From the NCBI GenBank assembly GCA_964523795.1, contig CAZGAO010000005.1, positions 1 to 64,000 on the forward strand: a stretch of DNA of 64,000 bases, read 5' to 3'. Position 1 is the first letter of the stretch; every line of letters begins with the position of its first letter. Below the pieces are notes generated by a model. It was not told the DNA's origin. It ran no database searches and was given only the letters and a program-made list of their open reading frames with translations. Positions 1-10,200 of this stretch are shown here, in pieces. Source of the DNA: SABY01 sp964523795. Its GTDB lineage: Bacteria > Bacteroidota > Bacteroidia > Bacteroidales > 4484-276. A program made the translations under genes and the position numbers.

Positions 1-25
1 TGTTAGGTTTACTACATGCCCGGCA

Positions 26-173
26 CACCAAATATTACGCGGCTCTGCCGCTTTAGACTGCTGTATTTGATAAATATGATTGAATTACAAGAATTTTATG
101 AGGTGCAGAGCCCCGATAATATTTGTAGTTAACGGCTAGGAGGTAACATAAAGGTGCAGCGCACCGTAATATT
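26..173. repeat. Three copies of a GGTGCAG...TAATATT repeat
   Basis: Copy B (101-128) and copy C (151-173) are direct, and copy A (26-53) is inverted. Each has a small self-complementary head (GGTGCAGAGCCCC, GGTGCAGCGCACC, or GGCAGAGCC in the inverted copy) followed by (G)TAATATT or ATAATATTTG. They are clearly related to one another by eye and do not code. Whether the same unit recurs elsewhere in the genome cannot be seen from this window. Confidence 0.6.
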
Positions 174-268
174 AAACACAAGGGTTTTTGAATAACATTA
201 CAAAAAACCTTGCATCAGTCTACGACTACCTTCTTCGATTTAGATGTCCTGGTAGACCATAGAAAGAT

Positions 269-318
269 CCCCCTTGACTTTCGAACGTCCCTGGATTTCG
301 AAACGTCAAAAAAGGGGG
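269..318. repeat. Dyad element, GACGTTTCGA family, copy 1
   Basis: The outer arms are CCCCC (269-273) and GGGGG (314-318). The inner arms are TTGACTTTCGA and TCGAAACGTCAA, around a core ACGTCCCTGGAT. On the minus strand it reads TTTTGACGTTTCGAAATCC and then GGACGTTCGAAAGTCA, which matches the elements at 11096-11133 and 43560-43638. It lies in non-coding DNA and looks like a REP/MITE-sized dispersed repeat. Confidence 0.55.
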
Positions 319-358
319 CATCCCCGCTTGCCTTTGCCTAAATGCTTGATAAAAATAT

Positions 359-2401
359 TTACCCCACCTTCTTAAACACCAAAGCTGTCCGGTTAGGAAG
401 ATAGGCCTGGATAAAGGGTTTTCCGTTTTCCTTATCTATTTGGCTTAGGTGTATCACCGCCTCATCTACCCGATTGTGTCCGCCAAATTCGGCAGCATCC
501 GAATTGAGGATGATCTGGTATTTGCCCTTTTCGGGGACGTAAAAAGAATAATCGCTAAGCGATTGCTCGATGTGAAAGTTGAAGGCGAAGACCAATCCTG
601 CCTTTTCAAAAACCAGGGTCTTGTTCCAGTCGTCCGATTTTATCAGGTCGCCATAACCTGCAGCAAGCACCTTATATTTGTCAATCAAGCCAATCATGGC
701 TTTGTCCCACTCGGCCAGGTATTGGTATTTCAGGTCGGGGTTGTCGCGCAGCGACCATTGGCGGCGGGCATGTTGGTAGCTCCAGCCGTTGCCTTCGCGC
801 GGAAAGTCGATCCATTCGGGATGCCCAAACTCGTTGCCCATAAAATTGAGATAGGCCTGGCCGCCCAGGGCGATGGTGATAAAGCGTATTATTTTGTGTA
901 GTGCCATGCCCCGATCGATCACCATATCGTTGTCGTCCTTGTGCATGTGGAAATACATTTCCTTGTCCATCAGCCAAAAGGCGATGGTTTTGTCGCCCAC
1001 CAGTGCCTGGTCGTGCGACTCGGCATAAGCAATAGTTCCCACGCCATACATCCGGTCGGTGAGGGTGTAATATATTTCGTCCATGTTCCAGTTTTCGTCC
1101 TGCTTTTCTTTCAGGGTTTTAATCCAGAAATCAGGAATACCCATGGCCAGGCGGTAGTCGAAGCCGATGCCTCCCTCGTTGATGGGGCGGCACAGGCCGG
1201 GCATTCCGCTTACATCTTCGGCAATCGAGAGGGCTTCTTTTTTTACTTTATGAATAAGGGTGTTGGCCAGTTGCAAATAAATGATGGCATCCCATTCCAC
1301 GCCATCGCTAAAGAATTTTTCGCGGCTGTCGAAGGCGACCATGCCGTGGTGGTGATACATCATCGAGGTTACGCCATCGAAGCGGAAGCCGTCGAAGTGG
1401 TATTCCTTGAGCCAGTATTTGAGGTTGGAAAGCAAAAAGCGCAGCACTTCGGTTTTGCCATAGTCGAAGAGTTTGGAATCCCAGGCCGGATGGTTACCCC
1501 GTTCGCCGGGATGGGTGTAATGGCTATCGGTGCCATCAAATTCGTTCAGACCTTCGTGGATGTTTTTTACGGTGTGCGAATGCACGATGTCCATGATAAC
1601 GGCGATGCCCATCTGGTGGGCTTTCTTTACCAGATATTTCAGTTCTTCGGGTGTGCCAAAGCGGCTGGATGGCGCGAAAAAGTTGGCTACGTGATAGCCG
1701 AAAGATCCATAGTAGGGATGCTCGGCGATGGCCATCACCTGGATGGTGTTGTACCCGGCATCTTTGATACGTGGCAGCACCTTGTCGGCAAACTCCACGT
1801 AAGTGCCCACGCCATGATTTTCGGTAGCCATGCCGATGTGGGTTTCGTATATCAGCAACTGATCCAGGCTGTCGCAGCTAAAGGTGTCGTCTTTCCACGA
1901 AAAGGCCTTGTCGGGAAACCACAATTGTCCCGAAAAATCTTTGGTATAATCGTCCTGCACCACGCGGGTAGCCCACACCGGGATGCGTTCTTTCCATCCG
2001 CTGTCGCCATCCACCAGCACCTTGATTTTGCTGTTGTGGACAAAGCGATCCTGGTAGGTTTGTTTATCCAGAAAAATCTCCCATACGCCATAGTCCTTTT
2101 TTTGCAAAGGATGTGAAGTGCGATTCCAATCGTTGAATTCGCCAAAGAGAAAAATTTGATGCGCCGCCGGTGCCCACTCGCGGTAAAACCATCCCTTGGC
2201 CTGCGCATCGTAATGGATGCCAAAATAGTTGTAGGCATCAGCAAATTTCTCCAGGCTGCCAAAATCATGTTCTATTTGCTTCATGCGATTATGGTATCGC
2301 GTGATGCGGTCTTCAATTTCTTGCTCAACCGGTTCCAGCCAGGGGTCTTGCTCAACCAGCGGCAGGTGTTTCTTTTCTTCTTTCTTCGATGCTTTAGCCA
2401 T
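359..2401 (-). CDS. glgB: 1,4-alpha-glucan branching enzyme, GH13_8-like
   Basis: Transfers alpha-1,4 glucan segments to alpha-1,6 positions during cytoplasmic glycogen synthesis. The 680-residue protein has an N-terminal CBM48-like domain (about 60-170) and a GH13 barrel. Visible barrel motifs are DIVHSH, GFRFDGVTSMMY with the nucleophile Asp near 343, AEDVSG with the acid Glu near 397, and ESHDQAL with the stabilising Asp near 463. The FDGVTSMMYHHHG stretch is characteristic of the eukaryote-like GH13_8 subgroup (human GBE1 type) rather than the E. coli GH13_9 type. The start is an ATG followed by a lysine-rich leader with no signal peptide. It lies 72 bp downstream of the pullulanase gene on the same strand, so synthesis and debranching of glucan are probably co-expressed. 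Confidence 0.93.
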   Translation of the reverse strand: MAKASKKEEKKHLPLVEQDPWLEPVEQEIEDRITRYHNRMKQIEHDFGSLEKFADAYNYFGIHYDAQAKGWFYREWAPAAHQIFLFGEFNDWNRTSHPLQKKDYGVWEIFLDKQTYQDRFVHNSKIKVLVDGDSGWKERIPVWATRVVQDDYTKDFSGQLWFPDKAFSWKDDTFSCDSLDQLLIYETHIGMATENHGVGTYVEFADKVLPRIKDAGYNTIQVMAIAEHPYYGSFGYHVANFFAPSSRFGTPEELKYLVKKAHQMGIAVIMDIVHSHTVKNIHEGLNEFDGTDSHYTHPGERGNHPAWDSKLFDYGKTEVLRFLLSNLKYWLKEYHFDGFRFDGVTSMMYHHHGMVAFDSREKFFSDGVEWDAIIYLQLANTLIHKVKKEALSIAEDVSGMPGLCRPINEGGIGFDYRLAMGIPDFWIKTLKEKQDENWNMDEIYYTLTDRMYGVGTIAYAESHDQALVGDKTIAFWLMDKEMYFHMHKDDNDMVIDRGMALHKIIRFITIALGGQAYLNFMGNEFGHPEWIDFPREGNGWSYQHARRQWSLRDNPDLKYQYLAEWDKAMIGLIDKYKVLAAGYGDLIKSDDWNKTLVFEKAGLVFAFNFHIEQSLSDYSFYVPEKGKYQIILNSDAAEFGGHNRVDEAVIHLSQIDKENGKPFIQAYLPNRTALVFKKVG

Positions 2402-2473
2402 TGTATATTTTGTTTTTATATTCTAAATTATTTTAATCATATTAAAAATGCAGTAATAGTTGGTGCTGTTTTG

Positions 2474-4492
2474 TTAATAATTCTTTGGGATAATTTCGGC
2501 CAGCACCAATGCCGACACAGGGAAAATAGCAATCTTGTCGTGTTTAACGGTGCGATATTCGCCTTGCTTTAATCCGTTCTCATCGAATACTACGCTCCAT
2601 TTTGCAAAAGGAATATCCACGATTTGTTCTTTCGATGTTGAATTATAAATTACGACAATATTTTTCCAGTCATCGCCATTGGCATAATCTTTCAAAATAA
2701 AGCCTACGATGCCAGGCATATCCAAATCCAAAAATTCAAGATTCTTCTGAATATCGGCAACCGTGGTCATGCGAAAGGCCGGGTGGGCTTTGCGCAATTT
2801 AATCAAATCAGCATAATAATCGAACAATTCGCGATAGACAGCCTTGCGCGACCAGTCGATCTGGTTGATGCTGTCGGGGCTGTTGTACGAATTTTCGACA
2901 CCCTGCTTGGTGCGCAAAAAATCGACACCGGCGTGCAGGAAAGGAATGCCTTGCGCGGTCATCACGATGGTATTGGCCAGTTTGTGTTTTTTGATGAGAT
3001 CGGCCTCGGAATCTTCGGGATTCGATATCTTCAATTTGTCGTACAAGGTGTGATTGTCGTGGCACGACACATAATTGATGGTTTGCGAGGGCGCGGCGGC
3101 CCAGGCAGTGTCGCTGTAGTTTACCTTGGTATAATCAACTTGTGGATGAGACGTGGAGGCCACCACCCCAAATTTAATGGTTTCTTCAAGGTTTGGCGCA
3201 CCACTTACAAAGCCCTTGGAAGTATGATCGCTCCACGAGCCTTTGATGCCATCGCGGATGTCGTCGCTAAAGGCGGCGATATTTTCCAGACGGTAAGTCT
3301 GTTTTTTAATGGCCTGTTTTTTTTCGGGCAAGGGGCTTGCACCGGCTGTCCATCCTTCGCCATAAATAAAAATCGTAGGATCGATTTCGTGCATGGCTGC
3401 GCTGATGCTGTTCATGGTTTCGATGTCGTGGATGCCCATAAGGTCGAAGCGGAAGCCATCGATGTGGTACTCGTCCACCCAATGTTTCAGCGATTCGATC
3501 ATATACTTGCGCATCATAGGCCGCTCTGAGGCGGTTTCGTTGCCGCAGCCCGAGGCGTTCGACCATGAACCATCCTGGTTGTGGCGGTAATAATATCCCG
3601 GCACCATAAGGTTGAAATTCGAGTTATCAGTTTTTCCGGTATGATTATACACCACATCCATAATTACGCGGATGCCCTTGCTGTGAAAAGCCTGTACCAT
3701 TTTTTTAAATTCTTTGATACGCACTTTTGGCTGGTAAGGGTCGGTGGCGTAAGAGCCTTCGGGCACATTGTAATTTTCGGGGTCGTAGCCCCAGTTATAA
3801 TCATTTTCATCGAGGCGTGTTTCGTCGATCGACTTAAAATCGAAGGCGGGCAAAATATGGACGTGCGTAACACCCAGCTCGGCGATATGATCCAGGCCAG
3901 TCTTTTCGCCCTCGGGGCTGCGCGTTCCACTTTCGGCAAGACCCAGGTATTTGCCTTTGTGGTTAATTCCTGATTCAGGGTGGATCGACATATCGCGCAC
4001 GTGCAGCTCATAGACGATAATGTCGTTGAAGTTTTGCAGTTCGGTCTGCTTGTCGTTTTTCCAATCTTCGGGATCGGTTTCATCCAAATCAACGATGGCT
4101 CCACGCAGTCCGTTAACTCCTACTGCCATGGCATAAATTCCCGGTGTTTCGTCCAGCCATTCGCCCTTGTATTTTATTTGTAAAGTGTAAAACTTATCCT
4201 TCAAATCCTGCTTAATTACCGCGAGCCGTGTGCCTGATTTATCTTTTTTCAATTCTTCTTCCATCACCGGACTTCCCCCCTGGCCTTCATCATAAACCAA
4301 AACACGGGCATCCTCAGCCGTAGGCGCGTAAATCCTAAAGGTAGTTTGGGTGGGCGTGTAGCTTACGCCAAGATCATTACCCTCATAAACCGGATAGCTT
4401 GAATAATTCATAGGATCGAAATTTGCCTCCTGCCGGCAGGCATTCAAAAGCAGCAGGAGCATAAAAAACGAAACGACTTTTAATATCTTCAT
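2474..4492 (-). CDS. pulA: Type I pullulanase, lipoprotein
   Basis: Debranching enzyme that hydrolyses alpha-1,6 bonds of pullulan or branched glucan. The 672-residue protein has a lipobox-type signal (LLLLNAC, Cys near 19), so it is predicted to be anchored in the outer or inner membrane by lipid. A CBM48-like N-terminal domain (about 40-130) precedes the barrel. The type I pullulanase signature YNWGYDP is present near residue 235. Catalytic motifs are GFRFDLMGIHD (Asp near 351), YGEGW (Glu near 380) and SCHDNHTLYD (Asp near 482). The length agrees with Bacteroidetes pullulanases. It is upstream of the branching enzyme and probably co-transcribed with it. Substrate location (exported or periplasmic) is inferred from the lipoprotein signal. 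Confidence 0.92.
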   Translation of the reverse strand: MKILKVVSFFMLLLLLNACRQEANFDPMNYSSYPVYEGNDLGVSYTPTQTTFRIYAPTAEDARVLVYDEGQGGSPVMEEELKKDKSGTRLAVIKQDLKDKFYTLQIKYKGEWLDETPGIYAMAVGVNGLRGAIVDLDETDPEDWKNDKQTELQNFNDIIVYELHVRDMSIHPESGINHKGKYLGLAESGTRSPEGEKTGLDHIAELGVTHVHILPAFDFKSIDETRLDENDYNWGYDPENYNVPEGSYATDPYQPKVRIKEFKKMVQAFHSKGIRVIMDVVYNHTGKTDNSNFNLMVPGYYYRHNQDGSWSNASGCGNETASERPMMRKYMIESLKHWVDEYHIDGFRFDLMGIHDIETMNSISAAMHEIDPTIFIYGEGWTAGASPLPEKKQAIKKQTYRLENIAAFSDDIRDGIKGSWSDHTSKGFVSGAPNLEETIKFGVVASTSHPQVDYTKVNYSDTAWAAAPSQTINYVSCHDNHTLYDKLKISNPEDSEADLIKKHKLANTIVMTAQGIPFLHAGVDFLRTKQGVENSYNSPDSINQIDWSRKAVYRELFDYYADLIKLRKAHPAFRMTTVADIQKNLEFLDLDMPGIVGFILKDYANGDDWKNIVVIYNSTSKEQIVDIPFAKWSVVFDENGLKQGEYRTVKHDKIAIFPVSALVLAEIIPKNY

Positions 4493-4873
4493 CTCTGATT
4501 AATTATTAAATAATAATCATGCAAAAATAGAATAAAAACAGCGTGTCATGGTGTGCTTTGTAAGCACACTAGTTGTTGATATAGAATTAATACGTGCGCT
4601 TGTTCAATAACATTTATCATCTGTACCTGCACCTTTCCATCCTGCTGCTCATTATTGCCTGTTTATTTTTAATCACTATAAAGTAGTGCTATCAGTTTTG
4701 GTCATTTATTGTGATGAGATCCACTCAACTTACTGAATGTAAAAAGTATAGAAACTCATCCTCAATCCTCATTTTTACAAAAGCTAATTTAGATCGCTTA
4801 TAAATTTAAAATCAATGGCTTAGCTTTTTTAAACAATAATTACTTTTACCGTCTTCACAAAAAATCATAAAAC
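4493..4873. other. Divergent intergenic region between pulA and the nuoE-like gene
   Basis: About 380 bases without a coding frame. A perfect 8-bp hairpin, GTGTGCTT-tgt-AAGCACAC, sits at 4551-4569. It is not followed by a U-run, so it could be an operator rather than a terminator. Both flanking genes must have their promoters here. I see no full TAnnTTTG box on the plus strand; the nearest match is TAGCTTTT near 4820. Confidence 0.5.
4551..4569. promoter_or_regulatory. Perfect 8-bp inverted repeat
   Basis: Arms GTGTGCTT (4551-4558) and AAGCACAC (4562-4569) with a 3-base loop, about 60 bp upstream of the pullulanase start and 300 bp upstream of the nuoE-like start. No poly-T follows on either strand, so a protein-binding operator is as likely as an RNA hairpin. 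The function is inference. Confidence 0.35.
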
Positions 4874-5395
4874 ATGCGCATAGCACGATTACAAGTTCAG
4901 CAAGAACAAAGCACGCAGGATCTGGTCGATCTCTCGTTGATGGATGACCTGATCGAAAAATACAAAACCAAGAAGGGGAACATGATCCCTCTGCTGCAAG
5001 GCACACAGGCGATGTATGGCTACATCCCCGCCCTTGCTTTCGAAAAACTGGCCAACGAAACGGATTTGGAATTGAGCGACATGTACGGCGTGGCCACTTT
5101 TTACGCCCAGTTCAGGCTCCATCCGGTGGGCAAGCACATCATCAAGGTATGCCACGGCACAGCCTGCCACGTACAAAATGCTTCTAAAATTACCGAATCC
5201 CTTCAGGAAGCCCTCAAGGTGGAGGATGGTGCTACTACTGAAGATCGACTTTTTACGCTCGAATCGGTTGCCTGTCTGGGATGCTGCTCGTTGGCTCCGG
5301 TGATGATGATTGGCGATAATACTTATGGAAAATTGACGGGTGCCGAAGCCGTAAAAATTGTGAAGAACATCCGCATAAGCGAAAAAGAAATTTAG
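4874..5395 (+). CDS. NuoE-like [2Fe-2S] subunit of a bifurcation-type NADH complex
   Basis: A 173-residue thioredoxin-fold [2Fe-2S] protein of the NuoE/HydC/HndA family. The four cluster ligands are visible as CHGTACHV (near 93 and 98) and CLGCCSLAPV (near 134-138), after the helical YGYIPALAFEKLA region. In complex I and in the multimeric hydrogenases this subunit pairs with a NuoF-type flavoprotein, and one lies 39 bp downstream. No membrane segments are present, so it is cytoplasmic. It is the first gene of a three-gene operon. The catalytic partner here is neither complex I nor an [FeFe] hydrogenase (see the 7247-10948 gene), so no specific gene symbol is given. Confidence 0.9.
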   Translation: MRIARLQVQQEQSTQDLVDLSLMDDLIEKYKTKKGNMIPLLQGTQAMYGYIPALAFEKLANETDLELSDMYGVATFYAQFRLHPVGKHIIKVCHGTACHVQNASKITESLQEALKVEDGATTEDRLFTLESVACLGCCSLAPVMMIGDNTYGKLTGAEAVKIVKNIRISEKEI

Positions 5396-5434
5396 TCCTT
5401 CGGATTTATTTATCTGCGAAAAAGAAATTCAGAT

Positions 5435-7213
5435 ATGGAAAAAACAAAAGTCATCGTTGGTTTGGGAAGTTGCGGCATAGCCGCAGGAGCCTTCAAAACC
5501 TACGAAAAAATAAGGCAAATCAAAGAAGTCGAAAATCTCGACATCGAACTCAAAAAAACCAGTTGCATCGGCATGTGCTTTCGCGAGCCGCTGGTTGAGA
5601 TTATCGATGAAACAGGCTCTTACATCTATGGCAATGTGGACGAAGACCGGGTATTGGAAATTCTTGATAAACATGTGGTAAACCACGAGCCGGTAAAAGA
5701 GCTGGTAGTGAAAACCGATCTCTTCCAAACCAGCGATCATAATTTCTTTGACGACCAGGTGAAGATTGCCCTGCGCCATTGTGGCTATATCGACCCTGAA
5801 TCTATTGCCGAGTACGAGGCCAGCCAGGGTTATGATGCGATAAAGAAAATCGCCGATGAAGAAATCAAGCCCGAGGCAGTTATCCAAATGGTGCTTGATT
5901 CGGGTTTGCGCGGTCGTGGTGGTGGCGGTTTCCCTACCGGGATGAAATGGCGTTTTGCCAAAAACAGCATCTCCAAAGAAAAATACATTATCTGCAATGC
6001 TGACGAGGGCGATCCCGGTGCTTTTATGGATCGCTCGCTGCTCGAAGGCGACCCCCATGCTGTGCTCGAAGGAATGATTATCGGTGCCTACGCCATTGGT
6101 GCTAACGGTGGCGTTATTTATTGCCGCGCCGAATATCCTTTGGCCATCAAACGGCTCAACATTGCCATCGAACAAGCCCGCGACCAGGGCTATCTCGGCG
6201 ATCACATCATGGGCATCGAAGGTTTTTGTTTTGATATTTATGTTAAAGAAGGTGCCGGAGCCTTTGTTTGTGGCGAAGAAACCGCACTCATCGCCTCCAT
6301 TGAAGGCGAGCGCGGAATGCCTCGCAAGCGGCCTCCCTTCCCCGCCGTATCCGGCCTGTGGAAGCAGCCCACCAACATCAACAATGTGGAGACCTGGGCC
6401 AACATTCCCTGGATAATCAATAATGGCCCCCAGGCTTATGCCCAATATGGAACCGAAAAAAGTAAGGGAACCAAGGTTTTTGCCCTGGCGGGAAAAATCA
6501 ATAACTCAGGCCTGGTGGAAGTACCCATGGGAATTACCATCCGCGACATTATTTTTAAACTCGGCGGTGGCATCCCCGAAGGGAAAAAATTTAAGGCCGT
6601 TCAGCTTGGTGGCCCCTCGGGCGGTTGTATTCCCGAATATCTTGCCGATACTATTGTGGACTACGATTCGGTAAATGCCACCGGAGCCATCATGGGTTCG
6701 GGCGGTATGGTGGTGATGGACGAAGACACGTGTATGGTTGACGTGGCCAAGTTTTTCCTCCAGTTTACCCAGCGCGAAAGCTGCGGCAAATGTACTTTCT
6801 GCCGTATCGGCACCACGCGCATGCTCGAAATACTCGAACGCATTACCCAGGGCAAAGGCAAGGAAAGCGACATAGAATCCCTCGAAGAGCTGGCTTATCA
6901 AATTAAGGATAACTCGCTGTGTGGCCTGGGACAAACAGCTCCCAATCCGGTGCTTACCACGCTTAAGTATTTCCGGGATGAATATACGGCTCACATCGTC
7001 GAAAAGAAATGCCCGGCCAAGGTTTGTAAAAATCTGCTTACCTACACCATCGTACCGGAAAAATGTACCGGCTGTACCGTGTGCGCACGCAAATGCCCGG
7101 TAAACGCCATTAGCGGCGAGCGCAAACAAGTCCACCTGATCGATCAGGAAATTTGTATCAAATGTGGCGATTGCTATTCGAGATGTAAATTTGATGCCAT
7201 AACCTTATCCTAA
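5435..7213 (+). CDS. NuoF/HydB-like FMN and Fe-S NAD(P)H oxidoreductase subunit
   Basis: A 592-residue flavoprotein. It has an N-terminal thioredoxin-like [2Fe-2S] domain (1-90, with GSCGIAAGA and TSCIGMC), and a NuoF core with the FMN/NADH-binding GLRGRGGGGFPTG and CNADEGDPGAFMDR motifs (about 150-200). An SLBB region follows, then the [4Fe-4S] motif ESCGKCTFCRIGTTR near 448, and a C-terminal 2x[4Fe-4S] ferredoxin (CTGCTVCARKCP near 545 and CIKCGDCYSRC near 573). This is the HydB/HndC/BfuB layout with an extra ferredoxin, as in electron-bifurcating enzymes, and not the shorter complex I NuoF. It is predicted to exchange electrons with NAD(H) and pass them to the fused subunit encoded 33 bp downstream. 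Confidence 0.92.
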   Translation: MEKTKVIVGLGSCGIAAGAFKTYEKIRQIKEVENLDIELKKTSCIGMCFREPLVEIIDETGSYIYGNVDEDRVLEILDKHVVNHEPVKELVVKTDLFQTSDHNFFDDQVKIALRHCGYIDPESIAEYEASQGYDAIKKIADEEIKPEAVIQMVLDSGLRGRGGGGFPTGMKWRFAKNSISKEKYIICNADEGDPGAFMDRSLLEGDPHAVLEGMIIGAYAIGANGGVIYCRAEYPLAIKRLNIAIEQARDQGYLGDHIMGIEGFCFDIYVKEGAGAFVCGEETALIASIEGERGMPRKRPPFPAVSGLWKQPTNINNVETWANIPWIINNGPQAYAQYGTEKSKGTKVFALAGKINNSGLVEVPMGITIRDIIFKLGGGIPEGKKFKAVQLGGPSGGCIPEYLADTIVDYDSVNATGAIMGSGGMVVMDEDTCMVDVAKFFLQFTQRESCGKCTFCRIGTTRMLEILERITQGKGKESDIESLEELAYQIKDNSLCGLGQTAPNPVLTTLKYFRDEYTAHIVEKKCPAKVCKNLLTYTIVPEKCTGCTVCARKCPVNAISGERKQVHLIDQEICIKCGDCYSRCKFDAITLS

Positions 7214-7246
7214 GTCAAGCAAACCATTATCAAAGACCGAATTAAA

Positions 7247-10200
7247 ATGAACGATAGTTTAAATATATTACTCAACGGAAAGATTGTTAACGGCATTCAG
7301 GGCGAGACCATCCTGGAACTGGCCAAAAGGCATGATATCAAAATACCCACCCTTTGCAACGATCCGCGTCTGGAACCCTACTCCTCCTGTTTTATTTGTG
7401 TAGTGGAGGTGGCCGGCCTTCGTGGCTTGCAGCCTGCCTGCTCAACCCGGGTTAGTGAGGGTATGAAAATAAACACCGATACACCCCGCATACGCAAGGC
7501 GCGCAAAACAGCTCTCGACCTTATGGTGAGCAATCATTACGCCGACTGTGTGGCTCCCTGCAAAGAAACCTGCCCTGCCGGTGTGGACGTACAGGGCTAT
7601 ATTTCGTTGATCGAAAAAGGCTTGTATAGCGAAGCTGTGGGTCTGATAAAAGAGGTGAATCCGTTGCCTGCGATTTGTGGCCGTGTGTGTGTGCGTCCCT
7701 GCGAAGCTGCCTGCCGCCGCAACCTTTTGGACGAAGGTACCGGCGTAGGTATCGACTATCTGAAACGTTATGCCTCGGACATCGACCTGGAATCGCCCGA
7801 TCGCTATATTCCCGAGGTGGCTCCATCAACCGGGAAAAAAGTAGCTATCATCGGAGCCGGCCCTGGCGGACTGTCAACGGCCTACTTCATGCAACAAAAA
7901 GGACATCAGTGCGATATTTTCGAGGCCGGCCCCAAGCCGGGCGGATGGCTGCGCTATGGCATCCCCGAATACCGCCTGCCCAACGATATTATCGATAAAG
8001 AGGTAGCCGCAGTTACCGAGCTGGGAGCACGCATATTTTATAATCGCAGGTTGGGTGATGATTTAAGCTATAATGAAATTAAAGAAAGATACGACGCTAC
8101 AATTCTCACCATCGGATCGCAGCGCGGCACGCTGATAGGCTGCGAAGGCGATGATGCCGGCAATGTATTTTCGGGCATCGACTTTTTGCGCAATATGGAG
8201 ATGACCGGTCAGAAATACGATTTTAGTGGTAAAACCGTGGCCGTGGTTGGTGGCGGGAATACCGCCATGGATTGCTGCCGTACCTCGATGCGCTGCAACG
8301 CCAAAAAGGTGTTTGTGATTTATCGCCGCACCGAAAAGGAAATGCCGGCCAATCCCATCGAGATACACGAATCGAAACTCGAAGGCATCGAATATCTTTT
8401 CCTTACCAATCCAAAAAAAGTAAATAAGGATGCAAACGGGGATGTGAAATCCATTACCTGTCTTAAAATGGAACTGGGAGCTCCCGATTCTTCAGGCCGT
8501 CGTCGTCCCGTGCCCATCGAAGGTTCGGACTACGATTTGGATGTGGATTATATTATGGCTGCCATCGGGCAAAAAACCCATGTCAACTTTTTGGAAGATG
8601 TCAATGCGCTGGCTAATGGCGATCAACTAAAGCTGACACGCTGGGGCGATATCGATGCCAATCGCGAAACGCTGCAAACCGGGATTCCCTCGATGTTTGC
8701 TGCCGGCGATGGCGTTACAGGCCCGGCCACCATTATCGAGGCTATCGCTCAGGCCAAAACAGCCTCGCGCAGTTGTCATCAGTTTTTGACGGGTGAAGCT
8801 GTTGTGGCCGAAAAGAAAGAATTCATCAGCCGCCGCGATCATTTTCATGCGCAAGATCCTAAGGATTATATTCAGCACTATCAAAAGCAATTGCGGCACG
8901 AAATGCCCACCATGGATCCGGCCAACAGAAAGAATTTTGAAGAAGTAGAGCTGGGCTACGAAAACGAAGACGTGGCCTTGGCCGAAACGCAACGCTGCCT
9001 GGAGTGTGGCTGTAGCGAATATTTTACCTGCAAGCTCAAAGAATACAGCACCGAATATGAGGCCGAGCAACAAAAATACGAGGGCCGTCATGCGGAATAT
9101 GCCGTTGACTTCTCGCATCCCTTTATCGAGATCGACAACAACAAGTGCATCCTGTGTGCCCGCTGCGTTAGGATATGCAAGGAAGTAGTGGGAGCCTCGG
9201 CACTGGGTTTGGTCGAGCGCGGTTTTGATACCTATGTGGCTCCAAGCATGGGCACTTCGCTTACTGACACTACCTGCGAATCGTGCGGCTTATGTATCTC
9301 GGCCTGCCCCACAGGTGCCATTACCGAAAACGTATTGTTTAAACCCGGCCCTGTAAAAACTGAAGCCATCGAGGTGATCGACAACTATGGTTCCGAAGGT
9401 TTTGAGATGGAACTCCACCACAAAGGCGGATTTTTTATGCGTGCCACCGGTGTAAAAGGCGAGATTAACAAGGAAGGAAACATCAGCCGCCAGGCTAAAT
9501 TTGGTTATAACTACCTGAATGATCCCGGGCGTATTACTACGCCACTTTTAAAAAAGAAGGGCGAATTCCACGAGATTACTTTCGAGGAAGCCTTCGGGCA
9601 TATCACCGATCGCATCAAGGGTGTTGTGCCTGATGCCAATGCTTTTTTTGCCGGTGCCCGGCTTACCAACGAAGAGATATATCTGGTGCAGAAACTGGCG
9701 CGTGCCGGAGCAAAAACCAACAACGTTAACTGCTTCCATTATATGGGACGCGGCATTGGCTATGGCCAGAATGCAACCGCTAACGTTCCCTTTGAGGATA
9801 TTAAAAAAGCCGGACGTATTTTTATTTTGGGTAATAATCTTAACTACGACCATCCGCTGGTTAACCACCAAATCTTCAGCGCACGCAATCGCTACAAAGT
9901 TCCCGTGGAACTAGTGTGCAACGATTGCGACAGCAGCATGAATCACAAGGTGGACAAGGTACACAAGATCAAAGATTTCTACTATTTTGTGAAGGCCGTA
10001 AATTATTTTCTGCTTAGCAGCGGATTGCAAAACCAACTATTTATCAACGATCGGGCTTTGGGTTTCGAGGAATATAAGGCCAAGCTGATGAGCGAAGATT
10101 TTGATGATCTCTTCGAGAAATCGGGGGTTTGCTGTATTGATGAGATGGCACAGTTTGCCAAAGATTTTAATAACGAGCAGAATGCCGTGCTAATTTTCTC

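Larger units (their letters stand above)
1..358. other. Intergenic repeat-bearing stretch downstream of glgB
   Basis: No credible coding frame is seen here. The stretch holds three copies of a GGTGCAG-type short repeat (26-173) and one copy of a dyad element built on GACGTTTCGA (269-318). Both are annotated separately. It lies past the 3-prime end of the minus-strand branching-enzyme gene, so any terminator for that gene should be here; the GC-rich arms at 269-273 and 314-318 could serve that purpose, but there is no clean U-tract on the minus strand. Confidence 0.6.

Noticed and set aside
941..2116. Long 391-codon frame on the plus strand opposite glgB
   Set aside because: It is antisense to a clear GH13 enzyme, and its translation has no family motif; it is a by-product of codon bias.
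5429..6445. 338-codon minus-strand frame opposite the NuoF-like gene
   Set aside because: Shadow of a strongly conserved flavoprotein; no motif and no promoter.
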